64,000 bases of DNA. Origin: Providencia alcalifaciens. GTDB lineage: Bacteria; Pseudomonadota; Gammaproteobacteria; Enterobacterales; Enterobacteriaceae. The notes under the pieces are model-generated. The model saw nothing but the letters and a program-made list of their open reading frames with translations, ran no database searches and was not told where the DNA came from. A program made the position numbers and the translations under genes. The stretch covers positions 4,777,749 through 4,841,748 of the forward strand of contig JAOQNJ010000001.1 of NCBI GenBank assembly GCA_025961275.1, written 5' to 3'. Of this stretch, positions 39,674 to 48,855 are shown one piece after another; the first letter of the stretch is position 1, and each line of letters opens with the position of its first letter.

Positions 39674-39711
39674 GCTTCCTCGATATTGGGAGGAACCCAT
39701 ATCGAGGAAGC
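39674..39711. repeat. strong palindrome upstream of the uspF-like gene
   Basis: GCTTCCTCGATAT-t-GGG pairs with CCC-ATATCGAGGAAGC around AGGAA: 16 base pairs with one bulged T. Neither side has a T tract, so it is not an ordinary terminator. It lies about 170 bp upstream of the uspF-like start and may be a leader structure or an operator. Confidence 0.7.
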
Positions 39712-39832
39712 ATAATGACGTTGTAAATAAAGGTTAATGATGTAAATACGAGGGGATATTTATAATAGTTTTAAATATAGTTTTTAAACAGAAGAATACA
39801 ATTCATTTTTTAGGAAAAAATCGGGTAAAGCT

Positions 39833-39870
39833 AAAAACAGATACTGACAAAAAAATGTCAGTATCTGTTT
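39833..39870 (-). terminator. symmetric terminator after the Sel1-repeat gene
   Basis: CAGATACTGACA / TGTCAGTATCTG, a perfect 12-bp stem around a run of A, is flanked by AAAAA and TTTT, so it can terminate in both directions. It lies 9 bp beyond the leftward Sel1-repeat gene. Confidence 0.85.
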
Positions 39871-39878
39871 TCGATAAG

Positions 39879-40445
39879 TTATTTTGTACAGGCTTCTTTC
39901 AATCCACCTTTACATGCTTTGTCTAGGTATTCCTTAGCGGCTTTATCATCAATTTCGATACCTTCGCCATTTCCATACATTTTACCGACCTGGTACTCTG
40001 CTGGTGGATATTTTTTATCGGCTGATTTTTTAAACCAGTCAAACGCGACAATATAGTTTTGTTTAACACCGATACCCTGATAATAAAATTGCCCCATATA
40101 ATTTTGGGCTTCAGCATTACCTTGCGTAGCGGATTTATCTAACCATTGAATTGCGGTTTCAATGTTCGGCTCAACACCATTGCCATTTAAGTACATATCA
40201 CCTAAAAAGAGTTGTGCATCCGGATTACCTTTGTTAGAGGCCATTGTTAACCATTTTTTTGCTTTCGTATAATCTTGCTTGATCTCATTACCAAGGTAGT
40301 AACCAATACCCAACATCACTTGAGCTTTAACATCCCCTTTCTGAGCCTCTTTTTCAATCAGTTTAAGGGTCTCATTTGGAACAGCTGCAAAGCTAGAATG
40401 GATAGAAAATAGGAAAAGTAAAATTAAAGAGTAAATTCTAAACAT
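39879..40445 (-). CDS. periplasmic Sel1-repeat protein
   Basis: A 188-residue exported protein: signal peptide (LILLFLFSIHSSFAA) followed by four Sel1-like (TPR-type) repeats of 36 residues, for example AQVMLGIGYYLGNEIKQDYTK, AQLFLGDMYLNGNGVEPN, AQNYMGQFYYQGIGVKQN and AEYQVGKMYGNGEGIEID. Such solenoids mediate protein-protein contacts, and in enterobacteria exported versions often act in envelope stress or host interaction. A C-terminal CKGGLKEACTK could form a disulfide. The partner is unknown. It is transcribed alone. Confidence 0.82.
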   Translation of the reverse strand: MFRIYSLILLFLFSIHSSFAAVPNETLKLIEKEAQKGDVKAQVMLGIGYYLGNEIKQDYTKAKKWLTMASNKGNPDAQLFLGDMYLNGNGVEPNIETAIQWLDKSATQGNAEAQNYMGQFYYQGIGVKQNYIVAFDWFKKSADKKYPPAEYQVGKMYGNGEGIEIDDKAAKEYLDKACKGGLKEACTK

Positions 40446-40764
40446 ATTGTAAGTAAGTATCTTATTGATTAATTGTTAATATCATGACAACGCTTACAAC
40501 TTTAAATCAAAAGTTGATAAATAGATAAGCTACTATTATCAATAGCCATTTTTGTAAGTGAACGCCAAAATTTCATTTAATTACTTTACGTCGACAAGCT
40601 TAGAATATCAATGTGTTTTAGCTTTTTATAAAATAAAACGGCGCTATAAGTCTTAATAAATAATTATACTCTCTCTATGTGTTTTTTAATGAGAAAACAG
40701 AACCCAAATAAAAGGAGATATCCCTTAGCTCAAAGGGGATATCTTTAGTTTGATACAACTTATC
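40446..40764. other. intergenic region between amiS and the Sel1-repeat gene
   Basis: No gene seen. It contains the promoter of the leftward Sel1-repeat gene and the terminator that follows amiS. Confidence 0.5.
40716..40744 (-). terminator. terminator after amiS
   Basis: AGATATCCCTT pairs with AAGGGGATATCT; on the minus strand the stem is followed by CCTTTTATTT. It lies about 20 bp beyond amiS and would end the amiEBS transcript. Confidence 0.7.
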
Positions 40765-41250
40765 TTACCAATGATATGTCACCATCATCAGTCCAGGGAT
40801 CGTGCAAGTGAAGATACCGATGAATAAGGCAAGCGCTCCGATGTATTTAAATGTTTTATTAAGTGAAAATGCACAGAAGAATAGAAACCACAACATAGCC
40901 CATAGTAGCCATAATGCGACCATTCGAATATCTGCACTATCATAGTACGCATAGAATAAGCCATTAAAAAAAACAAACAGGCAGTACCAACCAAACAATT
41001 TTCCTGACAATGAAAAATTTTTGACGAGAACAGGAAAATATAGGTGAAGGTAAATAGCATAGACTGAGCAATAGCTACATAATCTCTACTTTCTTTGGCA
41101 TTGAGCATTAAAATAATATTACCAATAAGACAGAAAAAACCGATAATTCCGTTGAAGATCCCCGTTTCTTTATTGTCGTATTGTTTAATGATAGCAATAC
41201 CATTAGCGATCAAAGCCCCCGCCAATAAAAATTAGTAAACGTCCTCCCAT
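40765..41250 (-). pseudogene. amiS: AmiS/UreI-family amide or urea channel, two frameshifts
   Basis: A small inner-membrane channel of the AmiS/UreI family, which lets short-chain amides or urea enter the cell. Restored, it has 161 residues and about six spans: MGGRLLIFIGGALIANGIAI at the start, LFTFTYIFLF, then FGWYCLFVFFNGLFYAYYDS and ALWLLWAMLWFLFF. One surplus G (C5 run 41216-41220 on the plus strand) breaks the frame near the start, and one missing T (A5 run 41013-41017 on the plus strand) breaks it in the middle. The two cancel in length, giving exactly 162 codons. The ATG at 41250 has AGAGGTG upstream and lies 3 bp after amiB. Confidence 0.75.
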
Positions 41251-41253
41251 TTT

Positions 41254-42268
41254 TCACCTCTTAAGTACAAATTGGTTGTTGTTAATGGTCAATTCTATGT
41301 AGGTAGTATGGTGTCCATGTAATATCACTCTTGCCACTAATGGCTCGATATAGACTTTAAAAATACGTTTGATATCCCTAACACCATAACGTCTATCATA
41401 CATTGTATTTATTTTTAGCTTGGCATTTTCATCGAGATCAATTGTGAGAGAGAAACGTGAAACTCTCTTATTGAGCTTAGATAACTCAAGTTCAATAATT
41501 TGAATAGCATGGCTAGCATCAATTTTTTATAGATGATTTTTCTATCAATACAGTTAATGAATTCAGGCTCGAATCGTTGCTCTAGCAATTCAAGTATCTT
41601 TTGTTCATGCGTTTTTCGTCTAAAGAATGAAGTACGTTCCTTATTATTATTTAAAATATCTCGGAAACCTAAATTAGATGTCATAATAATAATCGAATTT
41701 TTGAAATTAATGTTCTTTTGCCCATTAGCAAGGCTAAGCTCACCTGTATCAAGAACATTTAATAGCGTTCTAATCACTTCTTTACTGGCTTTTTCAATCT
41801 CATCAAATAACACAATTCCGGGTGTATTATAGCTACCTTCAATTTTATCTGTATCAAAGAGAGAGTATGACTCTTAACTTCCTGAATACCCAGGAGGGTC
41901 ACCAGATAATGAAGCCGCATAATGATCTTGTGATAAGGTATTCATATTTATTCGGCAGTAAAGTTCTTTTCCATTATTTATAGCTTTTGCTAAAACACGT
42001 ACTGTTTCTGTCTTTCCAACGCCCGTTGGCCCTAGAAATAAGAGAGTGCTTAATGGCCTATCGGTATCAAAAATATGTGTTTTTATGCAATAAAATACAT
42101 CTTGTAGTTGGTATAATACCTCATCTTGACCGAGGATATTTTTTTGATGGATTGAATAACTGCGTCAGGATCAAAAGTAAAATGAAAGCGTTCCATCCCT
42201 TGAGCGGGCAAAGATTGTATGACAGATTCTTTTTCATTCGCTGTTAACATATCATTAATAAAAGGCAT
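41254..42268 (-). pseudogene. amiB: AmiB-like AAA+ (ClpB-type) ATPase, frameshifts and a stop
   Basis: A ClpB/ClpA-type AAA+ ATPase, the amidase-operon AmiB. N-terminal NILGQDEVLYQL is followed by Walker A GPTGVGKTET, GYSGS, Walker B IVLFDEIEKAS, and sensor 1 IIIMTSNLG. A C-terminal D2 small domain follows with YGVRDIKR (sensor 2). Missing single bases at the T7 run 42139-42145 and T6 run 41523-41528 (plus-strand reading) restore a 338-residue frame. Even then one in-frame TAA remains (near 41875, between GYSGS and ESYSLFD). In Pseudomonas, AmiB is thought to help amidase activity or transport. It lies between amiE and amiS. Confidence 0.75.
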
Positions 42269-42381
42269 GGCTTATTCCTAATAATAAAGAGAAAGTAGTC
42301 ACTTAATTAAGTGAGTAATTATTTTATTTATATTTGTTTATTTTAAAAAGTGACGACTTTATATTTAATTAACAATTTTTG

Positions 42382-43428
42382 TTAATCAGCATCTTTTGTT
42401 TTATTCCCATTTGACGGTAAGTTATAAACTTGGCATTCAGAAACTCCGATGGTATTTCGAGTAATACTTTCTACCTGTTCACGTGTTTTTTCAGCATCTA
42501 GTACCCAGCTTCGATAAAATTCGAAAGGACATTCAGCAAGACCTTTCTCACCATCTCCGGAATTATAAATACCGGTATAACCACGGTGTAATATTTTAAA
42601 AATATGGTTTTGTGATTGGTCATATTTACGTGCATCACGAATTTCAGTGACGGAAAGTTGAGCGTACTGAATTCCCATCTCTTCTTCACCACATTCACCT
42701 AAAGTTCGTCCATCAAAGCCAATGATAGCAGAATGGCCAAAATAGGTATAAACACCGTCAAATCCCGTTCCATTTGCAACAGCGACATAGCAGTTATTAG
42801 ACCATGCCATCGTTTTAGACATCATGATTTGCTGCTCTTTGGCTGGGTACATGTAGCCTTGACAACGAACTATCAGCTCAGCACCTTTCATCGCACAATC
42901 ACACCAAATTTCGGGGTAATTTCCATCATCACAAATAATCAGACTGACTTTTAAGCCTTTTGGACCATCACAAACATAGGTTTTATCACCTGGATACCAA
43001 CCTTCAATTGGACACCAAGGAATAATTTTACGATATTTTTGAACAATTTCACCGGTATCATCAATAAGGATTAGTGTGTTATAAGGGGCCTTTGACGGAT
43101 GATCTTCATGCTGTTCACCTGTAATAGAAAATACACCCCAAACTTTATTGGTTTTACATGCAGCAGAAAAAATGTGTGTTTCATCACCAGGTACTGTTGC
43201 CGCAGTTTCCATCATTTCATCATGATCATACATAATGCCTTGAGTGCTATATTCGGGAAAAATAATGAGGTCAAGCCCCGGAAAACCTATTTTTACACCG
43301 GCGATAACATCTGAAATTTTATTTGCATTTTCAATGATTTCAGCTCTGCTATGCAGGCGAGGTATTTTATAATTAACCACTGCAACACCAACTGATGTTG
43401 GGCTACTAGATATATCACCATGTCTCAT
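42382..43428 (-). CDS. amiE: aliphatic amidase AmiE
   Basis: A 348-residue nitrilase-superfamily amidase that hydrolyses short aliphatic amides (acetamide, propionamide, acrylamide) to the acid and ammonia in the cytoplasm. The catalytic triad is exactly in place: Glu59 (FPEYSTQG), Lys134 (KYRKIIPW) and Cys166 (IICDDGN). Length and ends match Pseudomonas and Helicobacter AmiE. It is first in the leftward amiE-amiB-amiS group. The regulators AmiC and AmiR of Pseudomonas are not present within the window, so control must differ. GAGAGG precedes the ATG. Confidence 0.95.
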   Translation of the reverse strand: MRHGDISSSPTSVGVAVVNYKIPRLHSRAEIIENANKISDVIAGVKIGFPGLDLIIFPEYSTQGIMYDHDEMMETAATVPGDETHIFSAACKTNKVWGVFSITGEQHEDHPSKAPYNTLILIDDTGEIVQKYRKIIPWCPIEGWYPGDKTYVCDGPKGLKVSLIICDDGNYPEIWCDCAMKGAELIVRCQGYMYPAKEQQIMMSKTMAWSNNCYVAVANGTGFDGVYTYFGHSAIIGFDGRTLGECGEEEMGIQYAQLSVTEIRDARKYDQSQNHIFKILHRGYTGIYNSGDGEKGLAECPFEFYRSWVLDAEKTREQVESITRNTIGVSECQVYNLPSNGNKTKDAD

Positions 43429-44467
43429 AATATCCTCTCTATACCTGTAATCCTTCGAGATACACTGTGTTGACTACACTCATCTATCCGAATCAGAACA
43501 GCGCGAATATTGATTGCGATAGTTTCGCTTGTCGCATACATGCATCTAGAATTATTTTGGGTGTGTATAGTTTAATTACTCTTTTAATGACTAGTTAAAT
43601 ATAACTAGATAAATGATAGAATGCTTTGGTTTATTATGATTGTGTGATCTTATTAACAAATTAATAATGTTTAATGTAGTTTACTGATTTTAAATACTAT
43701 TTTTTTAGTGTAAAAAGATTGTATCGTTTTACTGGGGATTTAATTGGTCAATCAAGGTGAGCTTTCGAGGCTAGAAATCAGACGAAATCAGTATTATACG
43801 TTTGCTTTATACTACTTTTTATTTTTAATCCAAACGGAAACGCTAATAAAGATCTTTAACGGATGATTTGTGAAGTTATCTTTTTCTTGGAAGATAGGTG
43901 TATGGCTAGGTTAAATAATTAGTTGAAACAACTAAGGTTAATGACAAAGATTTATCAATAAAATCAATAAAATCAATAAAATAAAATAATTAATGTTAAA
44001 GAGATTTAGGCAATATAAACGAAGGTCTATGGTAAAGACGAACGTTAATATAATAGGTTAATTTTCTAAGATACGAGCTATCAGTACGATCAACTAGGGT
44101 TAAATATTCACCATACTTAAAAACGTAATATGTCACGATGAATAATTTATTGGCAAAAAGGCAATATCAGTGAGTTATTAACTTCTATTTGAAGTACACG
44201 CAAAATCATTAAATTAAATGATCTTGCATGACAATTCGATTAATCAAGTAGAGGAGTTGGTTTGCTGTTATCATCGACAGCAACATGACCCCCTTTGACA
44301 TCGAAAGACAAGTTCTGCCATTTTTATCCGTTAATGTATTGTTATTTAAGGGTTTTTAAAAATAACCATTGACAACCCAAGACACGCTGAGCCACCATAA
44401 GACATAATTAATGTGTCCACCAGTGTGTCCATCAAAACAGGATGACAATTGTAAGAATGGGGCGATA
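43429..44467. other. long intergenic region, left prophage boundary
   Basis: About 1 kb between amiE and the integrase without a gene. It must hold the amiE promoter, a 9-bp tandem repeat (43954-43980), and near its right end the left attachment site. GTGTCCA occurs twice (44412 and 44424) just before the integrase. A 24-codon frame (44285-44359, MTPFDIERQVLPFLSVNV...) could be the 5' part of a host gene cut by integration. No tRNA is present. Confidence 0.4.
43954..43980. repeat. ATCAATAAA tandem repeat, three copies
   Basis: Three perfect direct copies of a 9-base unit upstream of amiE, about 520 bp from its start. It may be chance in AT-rich DNA or an A-tract protein-binding array. Confidence 0.6.
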
Positions 44468-45667
44468 ATGGCAATAACAGATACATTTTTGCGAACAAAT
44501 CAGGGTAAAAAACAATTATCGGTTATCGAAAAGTCAGATCGTGATGGCTTGTGGGTTCGCATTTCTAAAAATGGAGTAGTGTCATTTTTCTATAGATATC
44601 GCTGTGCAGGTAAGCAGGATAAGATGACTATCGGGCAATATCCTGTAATGTCACTCAAAGAGGCCAGATCTAAAGTATTACACTGGTCTAAGATCCTAAG
44701 TGAGGGGAAAAATCCGAAACTAGTTCAATCCTTGGAAATAGAAGTTATCAACAAAACAAGTACGTTTGAGGAGCTATATAGGCAGTGGCACGAAATGCAT
44801 TTTAAGGGGAAAGTTAGCTCTGAAAATGTATTAAGAACCTTTGAGATACACGTATTCTCTAAATTAGGTAAATACCCCCCAGAGCAACTAACCACAAAAA
44901 TATGGGTCTCTTACCTCGATGGGGTATCAAAGAAATTCTCAGAAATTACAAAGCGTATTTTAAATTATTCAATGGAATGCTACGAATGGGCCAGAAAGCG
45001 GAATATGGTAGCTCTAAACCCACTATCAAATCTTAGTCCTAAAGATTTTGGTGTTAAAAAGGGGCAAGGCTCACGCACATTAAACGACTCTGAGATTTTT
45101 TACATATTAAAAGCCAGTGAAGAGTCAAGGATGGAGGAGAAAAATTCATTATTTGTATTGTTGTGTCTTTATTATGGCTGCCGTGTTGGTGAGCTCCGTT
45201 TGGCTAAAAAAAGTGATTTTGACTTCAATAAAATGATATGGGTTATTCCCGCGGAAAACCATAAGACAGGTGGAAAAACGGGAATGCCATTGATTAGGCC
45301 AATAATAGAAGATTCCATTCCTGTAATCAAAAGACTTATTGAGTTAGCTGAAAATGAAATAATTTTTAATTCAGGGAGTGATGTCATCTCATTCAATTTT
45401 CATTTAACTTTCCCTCGCAATCTGATTAGATACAGCAAAAAAAAGTATGGAGTGGATATCCCTCATTTCTCAATGCATGATCTACGAAGAACAGCTAGAA
45501 CTAATTTTTCTGAACTTACAGCTCCGCATGTCGCTGAAACAATGTTAGGACATAAGTTACCAGGTGTCTGGGGAGTCTATGATAAATATGGCTATATGAA
45601 TGAAATGCGTGAAGCTTATCAGAAGTGGTGGAATAAATTAGAATTAATAACGAAATTCGCCCCATAG
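44468..45667 (+). CDS. int: prophage tyrosine integrase, P4-like
   Basis: A 400-residue tyrosine recombinase of the P4/DUF4102 type. The N-terminal arm-binding domain reads TDTFLRTNQGKKQLSVIEKSD...LWVRI, and the core-binding domain lies at about 95-190. In the catalytic domain, Arg in YYGCRVGELR, Lys in the beta-hairpin, HDLRRTAR (His-x-x-Arg), LGHKL and the nucleophile Tyr in GVYDKYGY are all present. The start at 44468 is chosen over the GTG at 44411 because family members begin with this region. It catalyses integration and excision; the excisionase gene faces it tail to tail. Confidence 0.92.
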   Translation: MAITDTFLRTNQGKKQLSVIEKSDRDGLWVRISKNGVVSFFYRYRCAGKQDKMTIGQYPVMSLKEARSKVLHWSKILSEGKNPKLVQSLEIEVINKTSTFEELYRQWHEMHFKGKVSSENVLRTFEIHVFSKLGKYPPEQLTTKIWVSYLDGVSKKFSEITKRILNYSMECYEWARKRNMVALNPLSNLSPKDFGVKKGQGSRTLNDSEIFYILKASEESRMEEKNSLFVLLCLYYGCRVGELRLAKKSDFDFNKMIWVIPAENHKTGGKTGMPLIRPIIEDSIPVIKRLIELAENEIIFNSGSDVISFNFHLTFPRNLIRYSKKKYGVDIPHFSMHDLRRTARTNFSELTAPHVAETMLGHKLPGVWGVYDKYGYMNEMREAYQKWWNKLELITKFAP

Positions 45668-45683
45668 TAGGGGCGTTTATTTT
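45658..45683 (+). terminator. terminator overlapping the integrase stop
   Basis: CGCCCC-ATAGTA-GGGGCG followed by TTTATTTT. The integrase TAG stop lies in the loop, and the excisionase gene ends just behind on the other strand. Confidence 0.85.
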
Positions 45684-45684
45684 A

Positions 45685-45894
45685 CTAGCGGTTTTCTTTG
45701 CTCAACTCTGAATCTTTTGTTTGCCACTCTAATACTCTATATTTAAACCATCTATTTTCAGAGCCTTGGTAGCTACAATCAGGTTCGGGAAATGGTAATA
45801 TACTACGTTTCCGTCTTCTATCTAGCGTCCTTGATGATATGCGGAGGTGGTCACATACATCTTTTGTTGTCATATATGCGCTATCGAGAGTCAT
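45685..45894 (-). CDS. AlpA-like excisionase / winged-helix protein
   Basis: A 69-residue protein with a MerR/AlpA-type helix-turn-helix: MTTKDVCDHLRISSRTLDRRRK, then a wing with NRWFKYRVLEWQ. Proteins of this type bend DNA at attachment sites (excisionase) or activate the integrase, and its place directly next to int supports this. Its ATG overlaps the stop of the upstream gene (ATGA), so it ends the long leftward phage operon. An alternative start at the second ATG (MTTKD) would remove seven residues. Confidence 0.75.
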   Translation of the reverse strand: MTLDSAYMTTKDVCDHLRISSRTLDRRRKRSILPFPEPDCSYQGSENRWFKYRVLEWQTKDSELSKENR

Positions 45895-46208
45895 GTGTTA
45901 CCTCCTTTCGTATGTCCATTCTTTAACACCATTGCCGCCACCTCAGCGTCGACGCCAAGCGACATAGCATCATCGATAATAGTGTTTAAATTTCCCATGC
46001 TGAGACTTTCAACTGTTTTTGGCCATACATTTTGCGGGACGCCATAATAAACACAATCGGCTATCTGGCTGGTGGTCATTTGAATGATTTCCTCTGTGGT
46101 GAAATTCATTCGTTGATAACCGGCATTCCAAACGGCATCAGTTACTTCACCCGGATCACCTCCTGCATTTTTAATGATACTGACGAGGTTGAAATCAAGC
46201 GTTGTCAT
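45891..46208 (-). CDS. phage protein, unknown
   Basis: 105 residues from the ATG at 46208, which is preceded by GGAGGTGA. The sequence is acidic and helical (FNLVSIIKNAGGDPGEVTDAVW, later DDAMSLGVDAEVAAMVLKN), without recognised motifs. It overlaps the preceding gene by 14 bp and the excisionase start by 4 bp, typical of a tightly packed phage operon. Confidence 0.55.
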   Translation of the reverse strand: MTTLDFNLVSIIKNAGGDPGEVTDAVWNAGYQRMNFTTEEIIQMTTSQIADCVYYGVPQNVWPKTVESLSMGNLNTIIDDAMSLGVDAEVAAMVLKNGHTKGGNT

Positions 46209-46575
46209 TTGCTTCACCTCCAAGCTCTAACCAGTAAATAGCTTGCTTAACAAGATGGGCAATATGTTGGCTATGGTAATCGTCATCAACATGAAACATG
46301 ATGGTTTCAATGAATTGCCGAGCCTGTCCAATTATTTGTTGAAGCTTATTATTTCTTGCTCGCTCCTCCTCGAGGGCTATAGCCGTGTAATACAAAACCT
46401 CAAGTGGTAACCTATCCATAGCATCATCAGGATGAGCCTCGTCTAGGTCAGCAATGCAGCCCTTACGGACGTCTCGCCAATCGTTGGATCCGTCAGTAAC
46501 GTGAACAGCCACACTGTTTTCGTGATTTTTATGTATGTTAACTAAAACAATAGGGTTCTTAATTTTGCTCATCAT
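46195..46575 (-). CDS. phage protein, unknown
   Basis: 126 residues, with two possible ATG codons at 46575 and 46572 behind GGAAGGTGA. It has a Trp/Arg motif (SNDWRDVRKGCIADLD) and a long helical part (YYTAIALEEERARNNKLQQI), suggesting a coiled-coil. No family recognised. It overlaps genes on both sides. Confidence 0.55.
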   Translation of the reverse strand: MMSKIKNPIVLVNIHKNHENSVAVHVTDGSNDWRDVRKGCIADLDEAHPDDAMDRLPLEVLYYTAIALEEERARNNKLQQIIGQARQFIETIMFHVDDDYHSQHIAHLVKQAIYWLELGGEANDNA

Positions 46576-46807
46576 TCACCTTCCTTGCGCGTTTTTTCTT
46601 TTTGGTGATCGGGATTAATTTGGGTGCAACGATTTGTGATGCTGGTGGTAGAGGAGGACATACGCCCATCCTGATATAACAACGTTGCCGGATGCCATGA
46701 ATAATTCGAGCGGTCCAATCGCAACCGTCATCAACATAGTGAGCCACACGAACGATCACATCATCGAAATCAGCCATTTCATGTTCAGTGTTATCTTGTT
46801 CAATCAC
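46559..46807 (-). CDS. phage protein, unknown
   Basis: 82 residues from a GTG at 46807, preferred because AAGGAGG lies eight bases upstream. The GTGA overlaps the stop of the preceding gene. The acidic start (IEQDNTEHEMADFDDVI) is followed by a basic, Lys-rich tail (ITKKKKRARKVND). Unknown function. Confidence 0.5.
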   Translation of the reverse strand: MIEQDNTEHEMADFDDVIVRVAHYVDDGCDWTARIIHGIRQRCYIRMGVCPPLPPASQIVAPKLIPITKKKKRARKVNDEQN

Positions 46808-47031
46808 TTGCTTGCCTCCTTGCAAATACCTTTATAAGCTCGTAAAACGTGGTTCGCCTTACCGTAAATTGCCGTTACTCGGAAAAAGAATCCGGTAGAT
46901 ATCTCGTGCACGGGTGAACGAAGTAGAGCCTTATCAATTAAGCGATTTAGCTTTCTGCGTTCGGTAATGAAAGACAGGATCACTACTTTGGCTGTGTTGC
47001 CTGTTTCGCTGGTGATATATTCAATTTTCAT
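46804..47031 (-). CDS. phage protein, unknown
   Basis: 75 residues from the ATG at 47031 (MKIEYITSETGNTAKVV), which has GAGGTG upstream. It is basic (FITERRKLNRLIDKALL) and small; no family recognised. It is coupled to the next gene through a 4-bp overlap. Confidence 0.5.
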   Translation of the reverse strand: MKIEYITSETGNTAKVVILSFITERRKLNRLIDKALLRSPVHEISTGFFFRVTAIYGKANHVLRAYKGICKEASK

Positions 47032-47038
47032 TTTCACC

Positions 47039-47572
47039 TCATGTTCTGCATGGCATAACAACGAACTGTGGATTGCCGTATTTTTCATTTATCACGTCAC
47101 TAAACTTTAATAAGCAAGCCTCAGTCATTCCTGCTGGGTGAAATGATATTGGGTTGACCCCTCGACCAGTGCTAAACATCTTTTCAGGGTACGCAAGATA
47201 AGCTGCCTGAAAGTGGGGTAAGCACGGTTCGAATTTATTCGGGATGACTCTATCCAGATCAGGGAATCGTGCATCGTCATATGCAATGAGGACGGTAAAG
47301 CCAATTCGATGGTCATTACTGTCACGGTGAATTGCATACGGCTCTTTGGTAAAGCAAATTTCTGTTGTTACCGCCTTCGCAGGTATAGCACCTCTGAACT
47401 CAAGTATTGTGTCTCGACGGGTTTTAATGCCATGCTCCATACGTAAAGCGACGTGTCCGTTAGTGGCCTCAATGTATTTATTGTTAATGTGAACACCCTG
47501 CAGATAGTAGCGAGGATCATTTTTAGCAACGCAAACCAAAGCTGCGCGAAGTAAGTGTGTTTGAATGATCAT
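47039..47572 (-). CDS. phage sliding-clamp-like protein
   Basis: A 177-residue protein whose first half resembles the repeating domain of DNA polymerase III beta clamps: LQGVHINNKYIEATNGHVALRM follows the pattern in which the clamp binds DNA, with GH-x-AL-x-M. Similar proteins are common in the leftward operons of enterobacterial phages. One short clamp-like domain cannot make the usual ring alone, so it may modulate the host clamp. The identification rests on pattern only. Confidence 0.5.
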   Translation of the reverse strand: MIIQTHLLRAALVCVAKNDPRYYLQGVHINNKYIEATNGHVALRMEHGIKTRRDTILEFRGAIPAKAVTTEICFTKEPYAIHRDSNDHRIGFTVLIAYDDARFPDLDRVIPNKFEPCLPHFQAAYLAYPEKMFSTGRGVNPISFHPAGMTEACLLKFSDVINEKYGNPQFVVMPCRT

Positions 47573-47584
47573 TACTTACCGCCC

Positions 47585-48157
47585 TTAATGCATAGTTGGC
47601 ATTGATGGAAATCCGCCATTTGCTTCCAGCATGCGAATATAGTCATCATGAAGAATGCAAAGACCCTCACGCCCCATCTTCGATAGGCAAGGACCGTGCT
47701 CAACCGAAATATCCAGAAAATCGATGTATGCCTTAATGGTGAAATCAGCCCAATAATCCCTACCGAATTGCTCGATCATGATGCCTTCGAGATTTTCAAT
47801 TAGCCCGAGACGTAAAGGTGCAGGATAAATACTTAGCGTCGATTTGCCATTGCTGTAGATAGTTGCTACATCAGTGCCGCCTTGGTCATTGGGCACCTCA
47901 ATAGTGCCGTTTTTCTCTTGCTGCTCACGGATAAAGCAAGCAGCAACGACCCAGCGCCAGACAGAAACACGCTGCTCTGGTGTTAGTGTGTCGGGCTCAT
48001 CGGCTAGCCTCCCCATCACGGCAGCAGCCAAATACAAGCCTTTCACTAATTCTTGGTCGTATTGACCACATTCAAGCGCCTTAACTGCGTCAGAATAAGC
48101 AATCAAAGTGCCATCGTCGGCAATAACGCCATTGCCTGTATCAGTAAAATAAGCCAT
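47585..48157 (-). CDS. phage protein, unknown
   Basis: 190 residues, soluble, beginning AYFTDTGNGVIADDGTLIAY, with a helical middle (RVSVWRWVVAACFIREQQEK). No recognised motif. The start at 48157 abuts the stop of the Rha-like gene (shared A), so the two are co-translated. Confidence 0.55.
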   Translation of the reverse strand: MAYFTDTGNGVIADDGTLIAYSDAVKALECGQYDQELVKGLYLAAAVMGRLADEPDTLTPEQRVSVWRWVVAACFIREQQEKNGTIEVPNDQGGTDVATIYSNGKSTLSIYPAPLRLGLIENLEGIMIEQFGRDYWADFTIKAYIDFLDISVEHGPCLSKMGREGLCILHDDYIRMLEANGGFPSMPTMH

Positions 48158-48855
48158 TATTTAGCCTCCCAACCGATAACCTGAAATATACCCATTTTGG
48201 GGTGATACCAACGGGTACCTCGCTTCTCTGCCTCACACATCATCGAATGAAATACAACCATAAAGTCATCTTCTAGAACGACCTTCATCTTGAAAGGGAC
48301 GCCATCAGGCGAGAGGGCGCTGATAATCTTTTCTGGTACATCAAACTGGTTAACAAGAGTTCGACACTTACCTTTTGTTATTCCTGCTTTGTTTGATATA
48401 ACAGGATAGGAGACATAGCCTATAGGGATGAAACCTTGCTTGATTTGTTCTACAGTTTCATGAACCTGTTCAACCTTATGCTCTACACTCAATATCCGGC
48501 GCTCACTATCAAGGTTGGCTAACGCCATAGCTGCAATAATCTCAGCCTGTGATTTTGGTTTCAGGCGCTCATTTTCGAGTTCTTTCCAGCGGTCAACTAG
48601 TCGAGCTGTAAATTCAGGCGATAATTGAGCAACTACAATAATGCTGTCGCGCTTACCTTCTTCACCTGAAAATAAATAGTGCTGTGGCGTTACCCCGTTC
48701 GCGGTTTTAATCCCATTCACCATTGGTGGTTTGGATATAATTCCTTTATCGACTAAGCGCTCGATAGTTCTTTTAACACTATCTTCACGGCTACCAACTA
48801 ATTCAGCGATCTCTTTCGAGGTCATTGATGCATTGGTGTTAATTAAATCATTCAT
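48157..48855 (-). CDS. Rha-like phage regulatory protein
   Basis: A 232-residue protein. The N-terminal 95 residues match the Rha/antirepressor-type winged helix (MTSKEIAELVGSREDSVKRTIERL, then VTPQHYLFS). It continues with SPEFTARLVDRWKELENE, the helix that links to a C-terminal effector part. The C-terminal domain (about 145-232) is not recognised. Rha proteins of lambdoid phages interfere with growth when the host lacks integration host factor; antirepressors inactivate CI. The exact role is uncertain. Confidence 0.65.
   Translation of the reverse strand: MNDLINTNASMTSKEIAELVGSREDSVKRTIERLVDKGIISKPPMVNGIKTANGVTPQHYLFSGEEGKRDSIIVVAQLSPEFTARLVDRWKELENERLKPKSQAEIIAAMALANLDSERRILSVEHKVEQVHETVEQIKQGFIPIGYVSYPVISNKAGITKGKCRTLVNQFDVPEKIISALSPDGVPFKMKVVLEDDFMVVFHSMMCEAEKRGTRWYHPKMGIFQVIGWEAK

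Larger units (their letters stand above)
39507..39878. other. intergenic region with two strong hairpins
   Basis: Between the uspF-like gene and the Sel1-repeat gene, both leftward, there is no coding frame. It holds a 38-bp near-perfect palindrome (39674-39711) and the symmetric terminator of the Sel1-repeat gene (39833-39870). Confidence 0.6.

Noticed and set aside
43954..43980. Three-copy 9-bp tandem repeat as a possible CRISPR or origin
   Set aside because: Units are too short and have no spacers; the region is simply AT-rich.
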